From Numida meleagris (lineage: Eukaryota; Chordata; Aves; Galliformes; Numididae): a stretch of 64,000 nucleotides of DNA. Positions 45,301 through 56,817 of this stretch are shown piece by piece. How positions within the stretch are numbered: position 1 is the stretch's first letter; each line of letters starts with the position of its first letter. The DNA lies in contig NC_034415.1 in the NCBI RefSeq assembly GCF_002078875.1, positions 16,403,331-16,467,330 on the forward strand, written 5' to 3'. The notes below the pieces were generated by a model. That model made no database searches, was not told where the DNA came from, and worked only from the letters and a program-made list of their open reading frames with translations. The translations under genes and the position numbers were made by a program.

Positions 45301-47696
45301 TCCTGCTTGTGCCCTACTGCATAGATAAGCTTTTGAAAGAAAATCTCTGATCTCCGAGTCAGTCAAAAGCCAAAGACAGTTAGCTATTGCATTTCTTCTT
45401 CTTGTGGTTCCAAGAATGGATCACAAGGAGGTGATAAAAGTCTGTTTACCATTAAAAAATGCTTACAAATTTAATCATTTTTACTAATCAGGCTTTGTTT
45501 AATTCAAGCAAGGACTTAAATTCACTTGGTTTAGGTGAAAGGAGACAAGTAGCAAATCCAGGAATTAGAGCTGGAATTTGTTTTGCTTTTTTTGAATCTG
45601 CTAAATATCTACTCTTTTGCCTTTTCCTTGTTCTCTGAATAGCACCTAAGTGAAAGATACAAACAAGTTAAGTCCAGAGAAATATTTGCAGTAGTTTAAC
45701 TATGCTGTATTTCCCTTTTTAAACATTAATGTACTAAATATTATATTGTTTAACTTCATATTTGATAAAAACAGTTTTCCTTTCCCTTGCAGTTTAATTT
45801 TAATTGTGTTTACTGTGACAGAAATATACTTTGTTCACTCAATATACTTTTCCTTGTGCTTTAATATCCTAATTTTAACTACAGCATATTTTTACATTTT
45901 CTTTCAATTAAATATTCCAAATATCCATTTTGCATGAAGCATTTCACCAAGTAAGCTCCTTGACTGTCGGCTCTAAAAAAATTAAATTTTAAAGATTAGT
46001 GTTTTATTTATTATAGCACAAAATAATTCATAGTTACATTTTAGTCAATTTCTAGTCTTCCATGACATTATTCTAAAAAAAAGAAAAGCTACCTTTGTAT
46101 TACTGATTGATTTTTATTCACATCTAAGCAAATGGATTTCTTTACAATATTGAGTGCTTTCCTTATTCCAGGAGACGATGTTCATGCATACTCAATATTC
46201 CACAACAAAGGAAACACAGGAGGAAATGCAAACATTTCCATATCTGGAAACAAAGTCATCTTCTACTCATAATCCATACATGTATTTCCAGATAATAAAA
46301 AAATGTGAATATTTGTTATGTCCCACAAGAGTTAGATCACACGTGTTACATAATGGATGCATGGGTCATCTTTTTGTTAAACCATTCAAAATCAAATTTA
46401 CCCACTGCTGACTGAATACGAGACCAAGTTTTTACCAGATATTAAATAATGCATATTATTTATATATTAATAGTTATAAAAGTATTAATACATTTGAGCT
46501 AAAATAATATATACATCAGTATCAACATTTTATGTTATCTTTAATAACATGTCAAAACATTTGTATTTGTGTGTAAGTATGTGCATACACAAACAAGCAT
46601 TTTAGAACCAGCCACACTCAGAATTCCTGGCAGAGCTCCTTGTGAGGAAGCCACCATCTAAGACGGAGGAAGTTAAAAGCAGGCAAGCAGAATTCTTTCT
46701 CTGAGAGCAGACTCCAGGAGCTCTGCTCCTGATAAACTATGAGACTGACAGGGACAGAGACTATTTGTAACTCATATAAGGCAGTGCTAGTCTCCGAATT
46801 TCAAGTTTTCATGACCAACTCTCGTATGCACTGTTTATGTGCATAGCCTACCATCTAGAATTGTCAAATTCAGTAAAAACCTATAAATACTACTGGATTG
46901 TATGTCTTGACAAAAAAGGATTAATGTGTCTACCTTATTTGCCTGAGTGTCTGTGCAACTTACATCTACATATAAGTGAGGGAAATAAGTTTTCAGAAGT
47001 TGCACAAGTGTCATAACTTGCAACAAATCAAACATAAGAGATCTGTACAGTATACAACAGAACTTCTCCCATCAGGGCCAGCACAAGAATTAAGATTTCT
47101 TGGCTTTTAGAAATTTTGATATAATTTTCCAGTCAACTGAAAATACTTCAAATGCTCAGAAGAGAACCTTTGTTAATCCAGTCCAAGGGGAAAATAAAAT
47201 CTAAAAAAAAAAAATTAAAAAAGAAAAAAAAATGAAAAAATTGCACAAAACCACAAAAAAATGCACAAAACCACAAAAATGCAACAAGTTGTTGAAAGAG
47301 CATTTACTGCTCTTCTCTGTTTGACTTGTGTTTCTTACTCTGTATTTCTATGAGTAAGCAGTTATGCAGACTATTTGCAGCCCTTCATAATGATTAACTG
47401 ACTTTTCAACGCCTACAAGAGAAGGCGTGCACCTACCACAAAACACAGTGAAAGCACATCTAACTGTTTCAGGTTTATACAAGACATCCATGAAGCTGGA
47501 CAGTAACAATAGACGAATTTTATCACTTAATAAAATTTAAATGTTTGCAGTAAAAGCTCTTTCCCATCTGTAGTTATCTGTACTAGCTTTGAGGAAAAAA
47601 ATGGATTAAAGAGTAGAAAACAAATGTAGAAATACAAACTATTAAATAATCAACAGTACAAGCAATAATTACAATGACTACGTTTCCTATAACACA
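39321..47696. other. 8.4-kb AT-rich, gene-poor block between two LTRs
   Basis: I see no exon chain, RNA gene or recognised mobile element. The + strand has many A-rich runs (44251-44263, 44433-44443, 47199-47278). A minus-strand frame of 98 codons at 43000-43296 has no recognisable features. Confidence 0.5.
47199..47278 (+). repeat. A-rich tract with a short direct repeat
   Basis: An A-rich region contains two or three tandem copies of a gcacaaaaccacaaaaa-like unit. It may be the eroded tail of an unidentified retroelement or simple low-complexity DNA. Confidence 0.6.
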
Positions 47697-48184
47697 TTAT
47701 CATGGTTTTGGCTGGCATAGAGTTACTTTTCTTCCTTTCAGTTTCTTGTGCTGCCCTGCCTATGAAGAGCTGGGGATGCACAAGGAGCTGGGAAGGAACA
47801 GGACCAGGACAGCTGACCCAAACCAGCCAAAGGGATATCCCAAGCCATATGTCATTATGCTCAGGAGTACAAGCTGGAGTAAAGGGGGGGGGGGGGGGGG
47901 GAATTTTCAGTGCTGGCATTTGTCTTCCTTATCAATTATTACATGTGATGAGCCCTGCTTTCCTGTTAGTGGCTGAATATCTGCCTGCCGATGGGAAGCA
48001 GAGAATGAAATCCTTCTTTTCCTTCGCTTGATTGCTCAGGTTTTGCTTTATGAGTAAACTGTCTTTGTCTCAACCCATGAGTTCTCACGCTATTACCTTT
48101 CCAATTCTCTCCCTTGTCCCAGCTGGGGAGAGTGAGAGAGCGACTGTGTGGTGCTGAGCTTCTTGTTGGGATTAAATCACAACA
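47697..48184 (+). mobile_element. ERVL solo LTR, forward orientation
   Basis: Landmarks of the same avian ERVL LTR family appear in order: catggttttggctggcatag agttactttt, then agctggggatgcacaaggag, acagctgacccaaaccagcc, aaagggatatcccaagccat, a G run, then tctcaacccatgag and the end ggattaaatcacaaca. No retroviral genes adjoin it. The target duplication is not clear. It is opposite in orientation to the LTR at 38768-39320. Confidence 0.8.
47884..47901 (+). repeat. Run of 18 G
   Basis: An uninterrupted G homopolymer lies within the LTR, where family members carry a shorter G-rich segment. The exact length may be a sequencing or assembly estimate. Confidence 0.9.
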
Positions 48185-49279
48185 CACCTAAGAAGTATTA
48201 TTTCAGTGAAGAACACTTTCCTTACTAAGAAAGTAAGTCAATGAAATATTACCTTAAGTATACAGAGGCTCATTCCTCAGACATTACGTAGTATTTTTCC
48301 AGCCCCTTTGAATATAACGATACGCAATATTACTCCAGAGCTGTGTATTTGATCAAGGCTATGACCTTCCAGTACTTGAGAGTGGCTTTCAGCTTAGCAT
48401 TTAAAAAGATATTCAGTAGCTTTCACATTCAGGAGCTCATAGTGTCTCCTTGCAAGTGGATTTTAAGATAAATAGTGGTAATGAGAGCAGCAAAAGAGGT
48501 TAGTTTTATCATCAATCTTGTCAAATACCCCTCATCAACAGACACAAGTTATCAGATAATGAAATAGAAGGCAGAATAAAATACTGTTTTCAGCTTTCCT
48601 TGTGGTAATGGAAGAATCTCAGCTGAGAATGTGAATAACGACAAAGATAAGAATGATTTGCATCTCTTTAAAGTGTGATAATTTTTTGTCGGATTGATGG
48701 CATCAAAACCAGTGTTTTAACATAGTGTGTGCACAGTATATATAAACACACGGAATAGGCATAAAACATAATATGCAGAAATCAGTCATCCACAAAACAT
48801 CTGAGCATTCCAGATACTGTGGTGTGACAGTAAGCTTTGCAGAGTACTTCTGTTTTAAATCCAGAAACAGCAAGAATGAGCAAAGCCACAGAGCATAGGT
48901 GACTGCAAACTACGCAGGAATTTGAAATGTGCGACAAGTGCAGGATCAGGCCTCTACATGGTCTATTTAAACCTAAACAAAGCCAAACATGTTAAGGCTA
49001 TCTTGGTCATCACATAGATGTCTATGAAATATTAGAAAGAGCCCTAATGCACTTTGTTATTAATCAAGTTGACCACTTGAAATCATTAACATTTCAGTAG
49101 AATGTTTGCTTTAGCAATCAACATGATTTTTTTTTTCTTTTAGGAAGATCATGAGATGTGATGTGGTTCAGATTCAGTATTTTATGAAGTACTTTATACT
49201 TCAGAAACCTGTCTTAAGCACCATGAGATTCTATTTGTTTTTCCCTGTGATTTTTTTAAATTAGTGTTGATCTTCATTA
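48185..49279. other. AT-rich intergenic DNA, nothing recognised
   Basis: No exon chain, repeat family or RNA gene was recognised between the LTR and the CR1 copy. Confidence 0.5.
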
Positions 49280-49796
49280 AGGAAATGAGTAGCACTGAGT
49301 AGGGCAATCTTTAGTGGCAGGTTGGCCAACCTAGTGAGATGAGCTTTAAAGGAGCTGAAGGACTTAGGGGGTGAGCAATGCTCGTGCCATTGGGGAATAA
49401 GCCAGGCCAACCAGAACAGTGACAAATGCTCCTGAACTGCTTCCCATGACATGAGCCAGAAGATCAGTCATCTCAAGGGTGTGTATAGCTAAGGTGGATC
49501 TTCTTGCACCACTCTAGGGAAAACTGCATCTTCTGATCCCTTTTTTTCTCTGAAGTGCCTGTATACCAATGTATGTAGCATGGGGAATAAACAAGAAGAA
49601 TTAGATTTTGTCTATCTTGACTTCCACAAGGCTTTTCATGTCTCCCATAGCACATTTGTGGGTAACCTTAGGAGGTGTGAGATAGCTGAGTGGACAGTGA
49701 GTTGGACTGAGAATAGGCTGAAAGAGCTCAGAGTGTTGTGACCAGCAGTACAGACTGTTGGAGAGCAGGTTGCTTGGCAGCACGTAGCTACTGATT
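49280..49796 (+). mobile_element. CR1 LINE, internally deleted, 5' part
   Basis: A frame at 49555-49600 encodes KCLYTNVCSMGNKQEELD, typical of the start of the CR1 ORF2 endonuclease. It passes almost directly to FVYLDFHKAFHV, matching the reverse-transcriptase DFxKAFD motif, so several hundred codons are missing between. Upstream sequence back to about 49280 resembles CR1 5' sequence less clearly. The copy is inactive. Confidence 0.7.
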
Positions 49797-50127
49797 GACT
49801 AGTGATTTACCAATGATGTAATCCTAAGATGTGTGGAGTGTGGTGTTTTCCAGAGTGTTCTAGTATCCATATTATTCTGTATCCATAGTTCTGTAGTTAA
49901 CAACATATCCCATATATGGAAAATAACCTGGGCAACGATATTGTTAGCGTGTGCGTTGCATAGAACCTGTATCCCTGGACCCTGTATCCTTGGAAGCATA
50001 TATGCTATATAAGATGGTGTGCTGCTACAATAAAGTTGGAAGCTACTGCACACTCATATTGGGTTGGTTTTGCTTCCCACACTGACCGGAAGGGCAACCC
50101 TTTGGGAAATAGACTGTTTCCCAACAG
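49797..50127 (+). mobile_element. LTR-like insertion inside the CR1 copy
   Basis: About 300 bp unrelated to CR1 separates two collinear CR1 pieces. It contains TATATAAG (50005-50012), an AATAAAG signal about 20 bp downstream (from 50031), and an end ggttttgcttcccaca. The order TATA box, then AATAAA, then CA end suggests a small solo LTR. Exact borders and target duplication were not resolved, and the family is not recognised. Confidence 0.5.
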
Positions 50128-50285
50128 CAGACTCCTGTAACTAGCGGTGTTCCCCAGGGATCATTGCTGGGTCTGGTTGTGTTCAATGTCTTCATCGACG
50201 ACCTGGATGAAAGGACAGGTTGGATGTTAGGAAAACTTCTTCTCCGAAAGAGTGGTCAAGCACTGGAGGTGTATAACAAGGCCAA
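50128..50285 (+). mobile_element. CR1 LINE, 3' part after the insertion
   Basis: The text ctgtaactagcggtgttccc, then cagggatcattgctgggtct, encodes the GPVLFNIFINDLDE-like region of CR1 reverse transcriptase. A jump to ggttggatgttaggaaaact, near the CR1 3' end, follows. It is collinear with the 49280-49796 piece. Confidence 0.75.
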
Positions 50286-52540
50286 ATCATTTTTTTATTT
50301 TTAAATAAATAAATGCAGAAAACTATCTCTTGGTGTGTATAAGGTTTTATTCATAGCATTTAAGACAATGTCTTTCACAAAATACACTGAATCTAATCAG
50401 TGGACAGACAACTTAAAAGAGATAAAACCTTCCTCATGTTTCTTCATAGTCATAATGATAAATGAGGAAGATTAGGCTTCATTTCCTTGAAAAAGTAAAT
50501 ATTAAAGTAATTATAATTTTAACTGAAAATTCTACACCTACTTCTACAACTCAACTTTATTACAGTTCAGGGATTAACTTGTACATCTGCACAGAGAGCT
50601 GAAGAAAAATTCTTGAAATACTGAATTTACGAGCCTGAGTACTTTCTTTCCTATAGACTGCTATTAGCCACTATACACATACATTCATCTCAGCTAAAAC
50701 TCTGCTTTCCCGAGTTAAAATGGAAGCTTTGACGACTTTAACAAGTGAAATGACACTTAAGAAAGAATAAGCAAGGTAACGTTAACATCTTTTTACAAGC
50801 CCCTGTTCAGGATTTGCACATTTCAAAAACTGTAATAGTATCTTTGACTAAAGATATTCCTAAAGGGTAGTTTTCATTTTGCATTTTCAATGCACAGTGT
50901 AGATTTTCCCTGACTGTATATCTGTGGTATACGATTCAGGCTAAATCTTGCTGAAATTGGGTCAACATCTGCCAGTGCTGCACTCTGCCCTAATTATTAT
51001 GAATTTAGTGAGTGATAATTGTGCTAAAAATGTCTCCAACGACAATCATGTTGTTTTTTGAATTCTCTTACTCCAGTGTAGTCAGAGACTTGTATAGATG
51101 CACAACTACACAAGTATTATAAGCAGCTCTGTAAGCCTTTCTAGGAATAAATATGATATGCTAATAGCCCCAAGAAAAGTAAGTAAATCTGTGATAATTA
51201 AAATTGTTTTCCAACTTTTTTTACAAACACCTATTACCTATATATACACTCTTCCGTATTTTTTTTACTGTCTGTGCTTCCTGAGAACAAGTGAGGAATT
51301 CAAAGCAAAAGAGGCAAAAGAGCATTTTTAAAAACATGATACCTATTTTTATTCTCTGTTAAAGGAGACAGTTTGGGTCTGTTTGAGTTGTCTTTTTTTC
51401 TATTGTTGTTATTTAATTCTTCTTCTAGGTGCGTCTCTTTGGATTCACAGTGAAAACCAAGGGCTTGTACTTGGTACAATGCTTGTACACAGAATTTTCC
51501 AGCCAATATTTGATCCATCAAAAAATCAGATGGGGATTAGTAATTACTATGGCTGACCACCTGAGCTTTGAAACAGTGCAACCTATCAAGCATTCGAGCA
51601 CACGAGCAGCTCCAGGGACTTAATTACATAGTTGAAATAAAGGAAAAAAGAAGGCCTATATGTTAAGTGTTTCAGTAGATCAGGATCTTACAGTGCACTC
51701 CATTCTCTCAACTGAGGTTATGGTGCAACAGCATACCACAGAGGAGAGAGGAGAACAAGCACGTTGCCTTTGTGAACACAATGGGAAGGACTTACTCATT
51801 ACCTGGAGATGACTTTCACATGTCTAGCTGTATACTAACTGCCATTCTTCTGTGTGTCTTTGTAAAGAATACCTGGCATCAGACTTGCTTTCGATGTATG
51901 CGCAGTACACAGGCGTGCGCACAACAAAATTCATGCTGTTGCTAGTTACCACACTCTGTGTTTCCATGCAACATATGGTGAAAATTACTGGCATTCTGAG
52001 AATAAAGCTTGTGTGTGGTTCATTTAGCTTCTCACACACTTGTAACTTGTCCCAGGAATCCAAAACGAGACCAACAGTACCAGCTGGCAGCAGTGATCCT
52101 TGCTCTCTCTGCAGCGATTTTGAGTCTGAATGACAGTGGTAATGGTGTAATTCTTTAGTTACTATTTGTTTGGAAAAACCCCTCTCTTCTTTTCCCTGAT
52201 GAATACTCAAAGCTTTTGAATGTGGTTTTGCAGCTATTCAGTGAGCCAGTTTACTTTGCAAAATGTTTATTAGAATGTATTTTGGACTGTTTCTACATGT
52301 TAATCTAGAAGTTAAGCCAGTTACAGTTGAAATTAACTGTCAGTAACTCCATATCTAATTAGCTGATTTGAAAAGCTTTCAGTCAGTGACGCGATGCTGC
52401 TTTGCTTATGATCAACATTCATTCCTTCTAGAGGCAATCTGCTTCCAAACGTGAAACATCATTGGCAGGTGGGTCACTCTAGGGAGATTTGACGATTTTG
52501 CACGTGAGAATATAAACTACCATTGGTGATTCTGTTACAG
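50286..52540. other. Sequence where the VTG2-like gene body is missing
   Basis: I looked here for the von Willebrand factor D exons and Ser-rich phosvitin that precede the last two VTG2 exons and found none. The part next to 52541 may be residual intron. The deletion or rearrangement breakpoint should lie in this interval, but I cannot place it. Confidence 0.5.
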
Positions 52541-53885
52541 CTTGTAAACTGCATCGTTCGTTTGTGAAGCTTGAGAAGACGGTTCAGCTTGCAGGTGTTG
52601 ATTCCAAGTGCTACTCTACAGAGCCCGTGCTGCGCTGTATGAAGGGATGCTCTGCTACCAAGACAGCTCCAGTAACTGTTGGTTTCCACTGCCTCCCAGC
52701 TGGTAAGTCCACAGAAATCCCCCTGAAAAGGAGCTACACAAAGGCCCAAGTAGATTGTGCCTTAACTCCATTATTACGTTTGAAACATATGAATGATTTA
52801 GCGTATCCACAGGTAGGGATGGGCTTACTGCTCTACTGACCGAAGACCTTTCCTTGTCTTCATGAATATGTAGAACTTTCTTGAGTGAAAGAGAGATGTT
52901 CTTCTGTTGGTATTTCACTGCTTTTCATGGCAGTGGCATTTAAGATCTAAACTGATCTCCTCTTCACGATACTTGGATCTAACAGGGTAAGGAAAGCGTA
53001 AGAGCACAGTCAACATGTGACTTAGCTGTACTGCAGCATGTGATGATTCAGGATCACGTTCAGCACCGTGAAACAGGGATCCTCATCTTGCATATTTTCA
53101 CTGATCACTGCCTTTGGGCGTAATCCTGTTCCCCTGAGCTGATTTAGGCTATAGAAGGACAGGTGTGAACAGGATTCCTGCCCACGGGTATGGTGATATG
53201 GGAACATATCCCTTCTATAAATATACTGAAGATTTGAAGAGATTAGATTAGATAGATTATATTGATGATACATTTGTGTGTTTTCCTTTAAGACCATGAT
53301 ACCTTTTTCTAAATGTGTTATTAGTAAAATTCTACATGGAAGTACTGGTTTCCAATGTAGAAATGACTTATTAATTAAGTGGGTTTCCTGGAACATCTCA
53401 GCTTGACTTAGTCAGGTATAAATATGGATGACAGCAAAGAGAAGCCAAGCCTGGTCTAATTAATGACAAGTGCATGGTAAATGCTGTACCTTGCAAAACT
53501 GCTTCTAAAGCACGCTGTTTGCTTGCCATTTCTTGTTCATCATCAGATTCAGCTACCAGCCTGACTGACAAACAGATGAAGTTTGACCAGAAGTCAGAGG
53601 ACATGCAGGATACTGTTGATGCACACACAGCATGTTCATGTGAGAATGAAGAATGCAGTGCATGAAGCTGTACATTGCAGCACAGGAGAATACAGAAACA
53701 TTTTAGTTTTTATGGTGTGGTGTAAGAAGACTCATCTTAAGAAGCAATAGAAACGTTAAATTAAATGCTTAAAGATGTGTGGGATTTTCCCAAGTAATTT
53801 AAAGTATTAAACTTTATTATTGTAGGAACTATTCTAATGGCCTATAAGTATCTGATTTCGTAATAAATACATGCATGGAAAAGTT
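52541..53885 (+). pseudogene. VTG2: VTG2-like relic: last two vitellogenin exons with 3'UTR
   Basis: Exon 52541-52702 (162 bp) encodes CKLHRSFVKLEKTVQLAGVD and then ECY-like Cys-rich sequence ending VGFHCLPA. Exon 53547-53665 encodes SLTDKQMKFDQKSEDMQDTV and ends CSCENEECSA with TGA at 53663-53665. An AATAAA at 53862-53867 follows. Splice sites are canonical, phases match (1 to 1) and there is no stop or frameshift. It agrees almost residue for residue with the carboxyl end of chicken VTG2 as I remember it, with a handful of substitutions. The other 30-odd exons are absent from at least 14 kb upstream, so I call it a partly deleted pseudogene. I recall published work on chicken stating that VTG2 and VTG3 each adjoin a truncated copy of the other, which fits. 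A misassembled real VTG2 end is the alternative. Confidence 0.85.
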
Positions 53886-56455
53886 GAGGAAGGCTTCCTT
53901 CTTTCACTGATTGTGGCAAGAGGACATCTGCATTGCTTCTCTTCACCCCACATTTTGCAGACTCGAGGCTGTGGCAGCCTGCTGTGAAGATGTGCATCAG
54001 GCAAGGGTCTGTGTCAGGCCCCACCTGGGATATGGGTTGAGTGGAGCAGCAGAAGCTGCCTACCAGTCTCCAGCTTGTTTCCCCTCCACTTCCTTCCCTG
54101 GTGCTGAGATCCTGGGCACCCACAGTAAGAACTGGTTGGCTCTGGGTGAGGCAGCACCCTCTGCAGCAGCAACACAATGAGGTGCTCCGCAGTGACAATG
54201 TGATGGGCCTGCGCTGTTGTAGGGAACAACCTTCTGGGAATAAACCTGAACCTCCAGCGTATGGAGAAGGCTGCAGTGAGAGAGGCAGGAAATTTGACAT
54301 CCCTGAAACACTGCACACAGAAGCTGGTGTGAGTCAAGGGTCTCTGAGCAGACTTGGGGTGCGATGCCACCCATGGCATCTGGTCTCTGTGGGCATGGTG
54401 AGGGATGTGCTCAGCTGCCCTGGATGCTGGAGGCCAGAGAGTTCCAGCTGTGTGCTCCCGGTTGGTGTTTCTGTCTGCTCTGGGCTGGGCAGGCAGGCTG
54501 CATGCTGCCAGGTGGGCTTGACCCTGAGGGATCTGCCTCAGGAGAGGGCAGGCACAGCCCCCAAGGTAGCTGAAGTCATTGGGAATCTTGCACAAATTTC
54601 AATAGGAATTTTGCACCATTTTATCAGCCCTTACTCATCAACGTTCTACTGGTTCACCCATGCATTTTTATCACTGATCGACAGCACTCATTTCTCCATT
54701 GACCTCTGTCAAGCAAAGCAGAATGTTATCCTGCTGAGGTGTTAAAAGTGTCATTTTTCGGTAAATTAATTAAAAGAGAAATAAGTGATTTGATTCTTAA
54801 AATCAGGAGCAACCAATGAAGACAAAATGGCACTTACCTCTAACCACGTTGAATGGAATGGTGATCGCTGGGCAAAGGGATTGAGAAAACTCTATACAAG
54901 CTGTGCCATTCTGCTTTCTCCAGCAGCATGGGCACTTCGGTGTTTGCATGTACGTGGGTTTTATAGTTTGGAAAGGTAGCGTCCTCAGTACTGAAGGGAA
55001 TCTGCTGGACAGTCGGCATGAAGGGCAGACACCTGGGCAGTGGTGGAAAGGCCATGAGGGGCTCTCAACCCAGGCACTGGGGCTTGTCAGCGCTAGGAAC
55101 TGCAGGGAAGCACAGCCCTGCCCGGAGCCACATCCAGCACACCAGAGGACTGTCACGAAGCTGGGTCGCTGGCTCCTCTCCTCAGCCAAAGCTGCGGTGT
55201 GGCTGCTGGGGGCCCTGGCCTCATCCCACCCTGCGCTGTGGGCACTGATTGGAGCTCCAGGGAAATGCTGTTCATGGCTGCACCTGGGCACAGCAGAGTT
55301 GATCATTACCTCACAATGGTGATTGTTTTTTTCTTTTTTTCCCTTCTCTTTCTTCTTCTCCTTCTTCTTCTTCTTCTTTTTTTTTTTTTTAAATTCAGGT
55401 TATACCCTCCGGAGAAGTATGAAGACGTGTGAGTATATGGGAACATGAGGCAGCAGAATGGGAGTTTAAACTGTTTTTGACAGGCTGGAGAAATGGCCCA
55501 CAAAAATTAGAAGATTCAGTTCCACACAGAAAACCATGAAGATGAAGTCTCCAAAGACAGGTTGTGGGGCAGTAGCAGAGAGGATTCTGTCTGGGCCACT
55601 GCATGGCGGGGTGCCCATATTTATATTTATAAAAATATCAGCTGAAAAAGCATTGGGAAAACCAAATTGTCTTGGCTAGGAGTCCCTGCTGCATTGATGA
55701 GAACTGAGACGAGTTCTGTGCCCTGTGAGCCCAGCCCTTCCCACAGTGATTCAGCAGCAGCTTTGGTTCCCTACCCCAGTTTGTGTGCACACAGTGGTGG
55801 CCCCAAAGGAGAAAATTCAAATCCCAGGCCCAGAGCTGCTGGGCTGCCTCTCCTACAGATCTGCAATGGGAGCGGTGCTCGTGGCCCTGTCACCTTTGTC
55901 CAACTCCACACCTCAGCTGAGGACGAGGGACCAGGGACCCAGCTGAGCCCTGCACCATGAGCAGCCTCACAGAGCTGCTGAAAAGGGAACCTGCTCACAG
56001 ACCCACTCGTGGAAAGGGGCAGGGAGAGTGGCAGGAGAAGGGACCCCACGCTGTGAGGATGCTGCCCTTGCTGCTTGGTGTGAAATGCATTTGGGCAAAC
56101 CAGAGTTTGGACATCTTAGTAAGCCAGGAGCCTTGTGTCCGCAATGCCTGGCCCCAGGTCCCCAGGTCCCTCCTCAGGACGTGGCTAAGGTCACTGGGCA
56201 AGAACACTGACGGGATATCCTGGTAAGAAAGGCAGGTAAGGAAAACGTGAATGTGAGCAGTGCTTTTTGCCCTGGCCTTTGTGACAGTGGTGGGAGTCAG
56301 TGTTGCTGGGTGGATTCTCCACCCTCAGAGAGCAGTGCTGTGGGTGACAGCGTGTGCAGCAGCAGAAGGGCATCAGTGCGGTGTCACAGGAGTGCTGCCC
56401 AGGCTTTGCACAATCCTTGTGAAGCACTATCAGTTAGATAAGGTTTGTGCCTTGT
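53886..56455. other. Spacer between the VTG2 relic and VTG3
   Basis: GC-richer than the sequence to the left. It holds several long open frames on both strands (one of 234 codons at 54041-54745) that I take to be fortuitous in GC-rich DNA. Apart from a long pyrimidine tract, no mobile element or RNA gene was recognised. Confidence 0.5.
55326..55390 (+). repeat. 65-nt pure pyrimidine tract
   Basis: An unbroken run of T and C with a CTT-repeat core lies about 1.4 kb upstream of the VTG3 start. Such homopurine-homopyrimidine tracts can form triplex (H-DNA) in supercoiled DNA and are often nuclease sensitive. Confidence 0.9.
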
Positions 56456-56473
56456 GGTCAGGTCAGGATAACC
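56456..56473 (+). promoter_or_regulatory. VTG3: Oestrogen-response-like element
   Basis: Two direct GGTCA half sites (56456-56460 and 56461-56465) come first. The second forms GGTCA-gga-TAACC (56461-56473), a palindromic oestrogen response element with one mismatch from GGTCAnnnTGACC. It lies about 300 bp upstream of the TATA box. Vitellogenin genes are classic oestrogen-induced liver genes, so the position is suggestive. A nearby gggcaaagttagc resembles a DR1/HNF4-type half site. Confidence 0.55.
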
Positions 56474-56772
56474 TGGGCAAAGTTAGCACAGTCTGCAAGA
56501 GCACCAGATGCTTCCAGTGAGTTATGATGGTAGTTTTCCTTACGCAATAAATATTTTGGTTTTAACGATGTTTTAATACTTTTGACCATCTATTCCAAAA
56601 GGTGCTTTCTGAGCGTTTAGGTGGTGAGGTGAGAACAAGGTTGCCTGTGATGATTTTGGCCCAGCAATGATATTGGCTGGGAGTCCCCGGCCCTCTCACC
56701 CTCAAAGGCTTGGAATGGTTGATAAGAAGTTGATAGCTCAACAGAATTCCCTGGGCCTGTTAATAATTCTTC

Positions 56773-56778
56773 TATAAA
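56773..56778 (+). promoter_or_regulatory. VTG3: VTG3 TATA box
   Basis: TATAAA lies 45 bp upstream of the start ATG, leaving room for a 5' leader of about 15 bases. Very short leaders are usual for vitellogenin mRNAs. Confidence 0.8.
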
Positions 56779-56817
56779 AGCTGCACATTTGCCCTGTGGC
56801 GTTCAGTCACTTTTAGC

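Noticed and set aside
54041..54745. 234-codon + strand open frame upstream of VTG3
   Set aside because: No splice context, odd composition with many Cys and Trp, overlapped by equally long minus-strand frames, and no recognisable domain.
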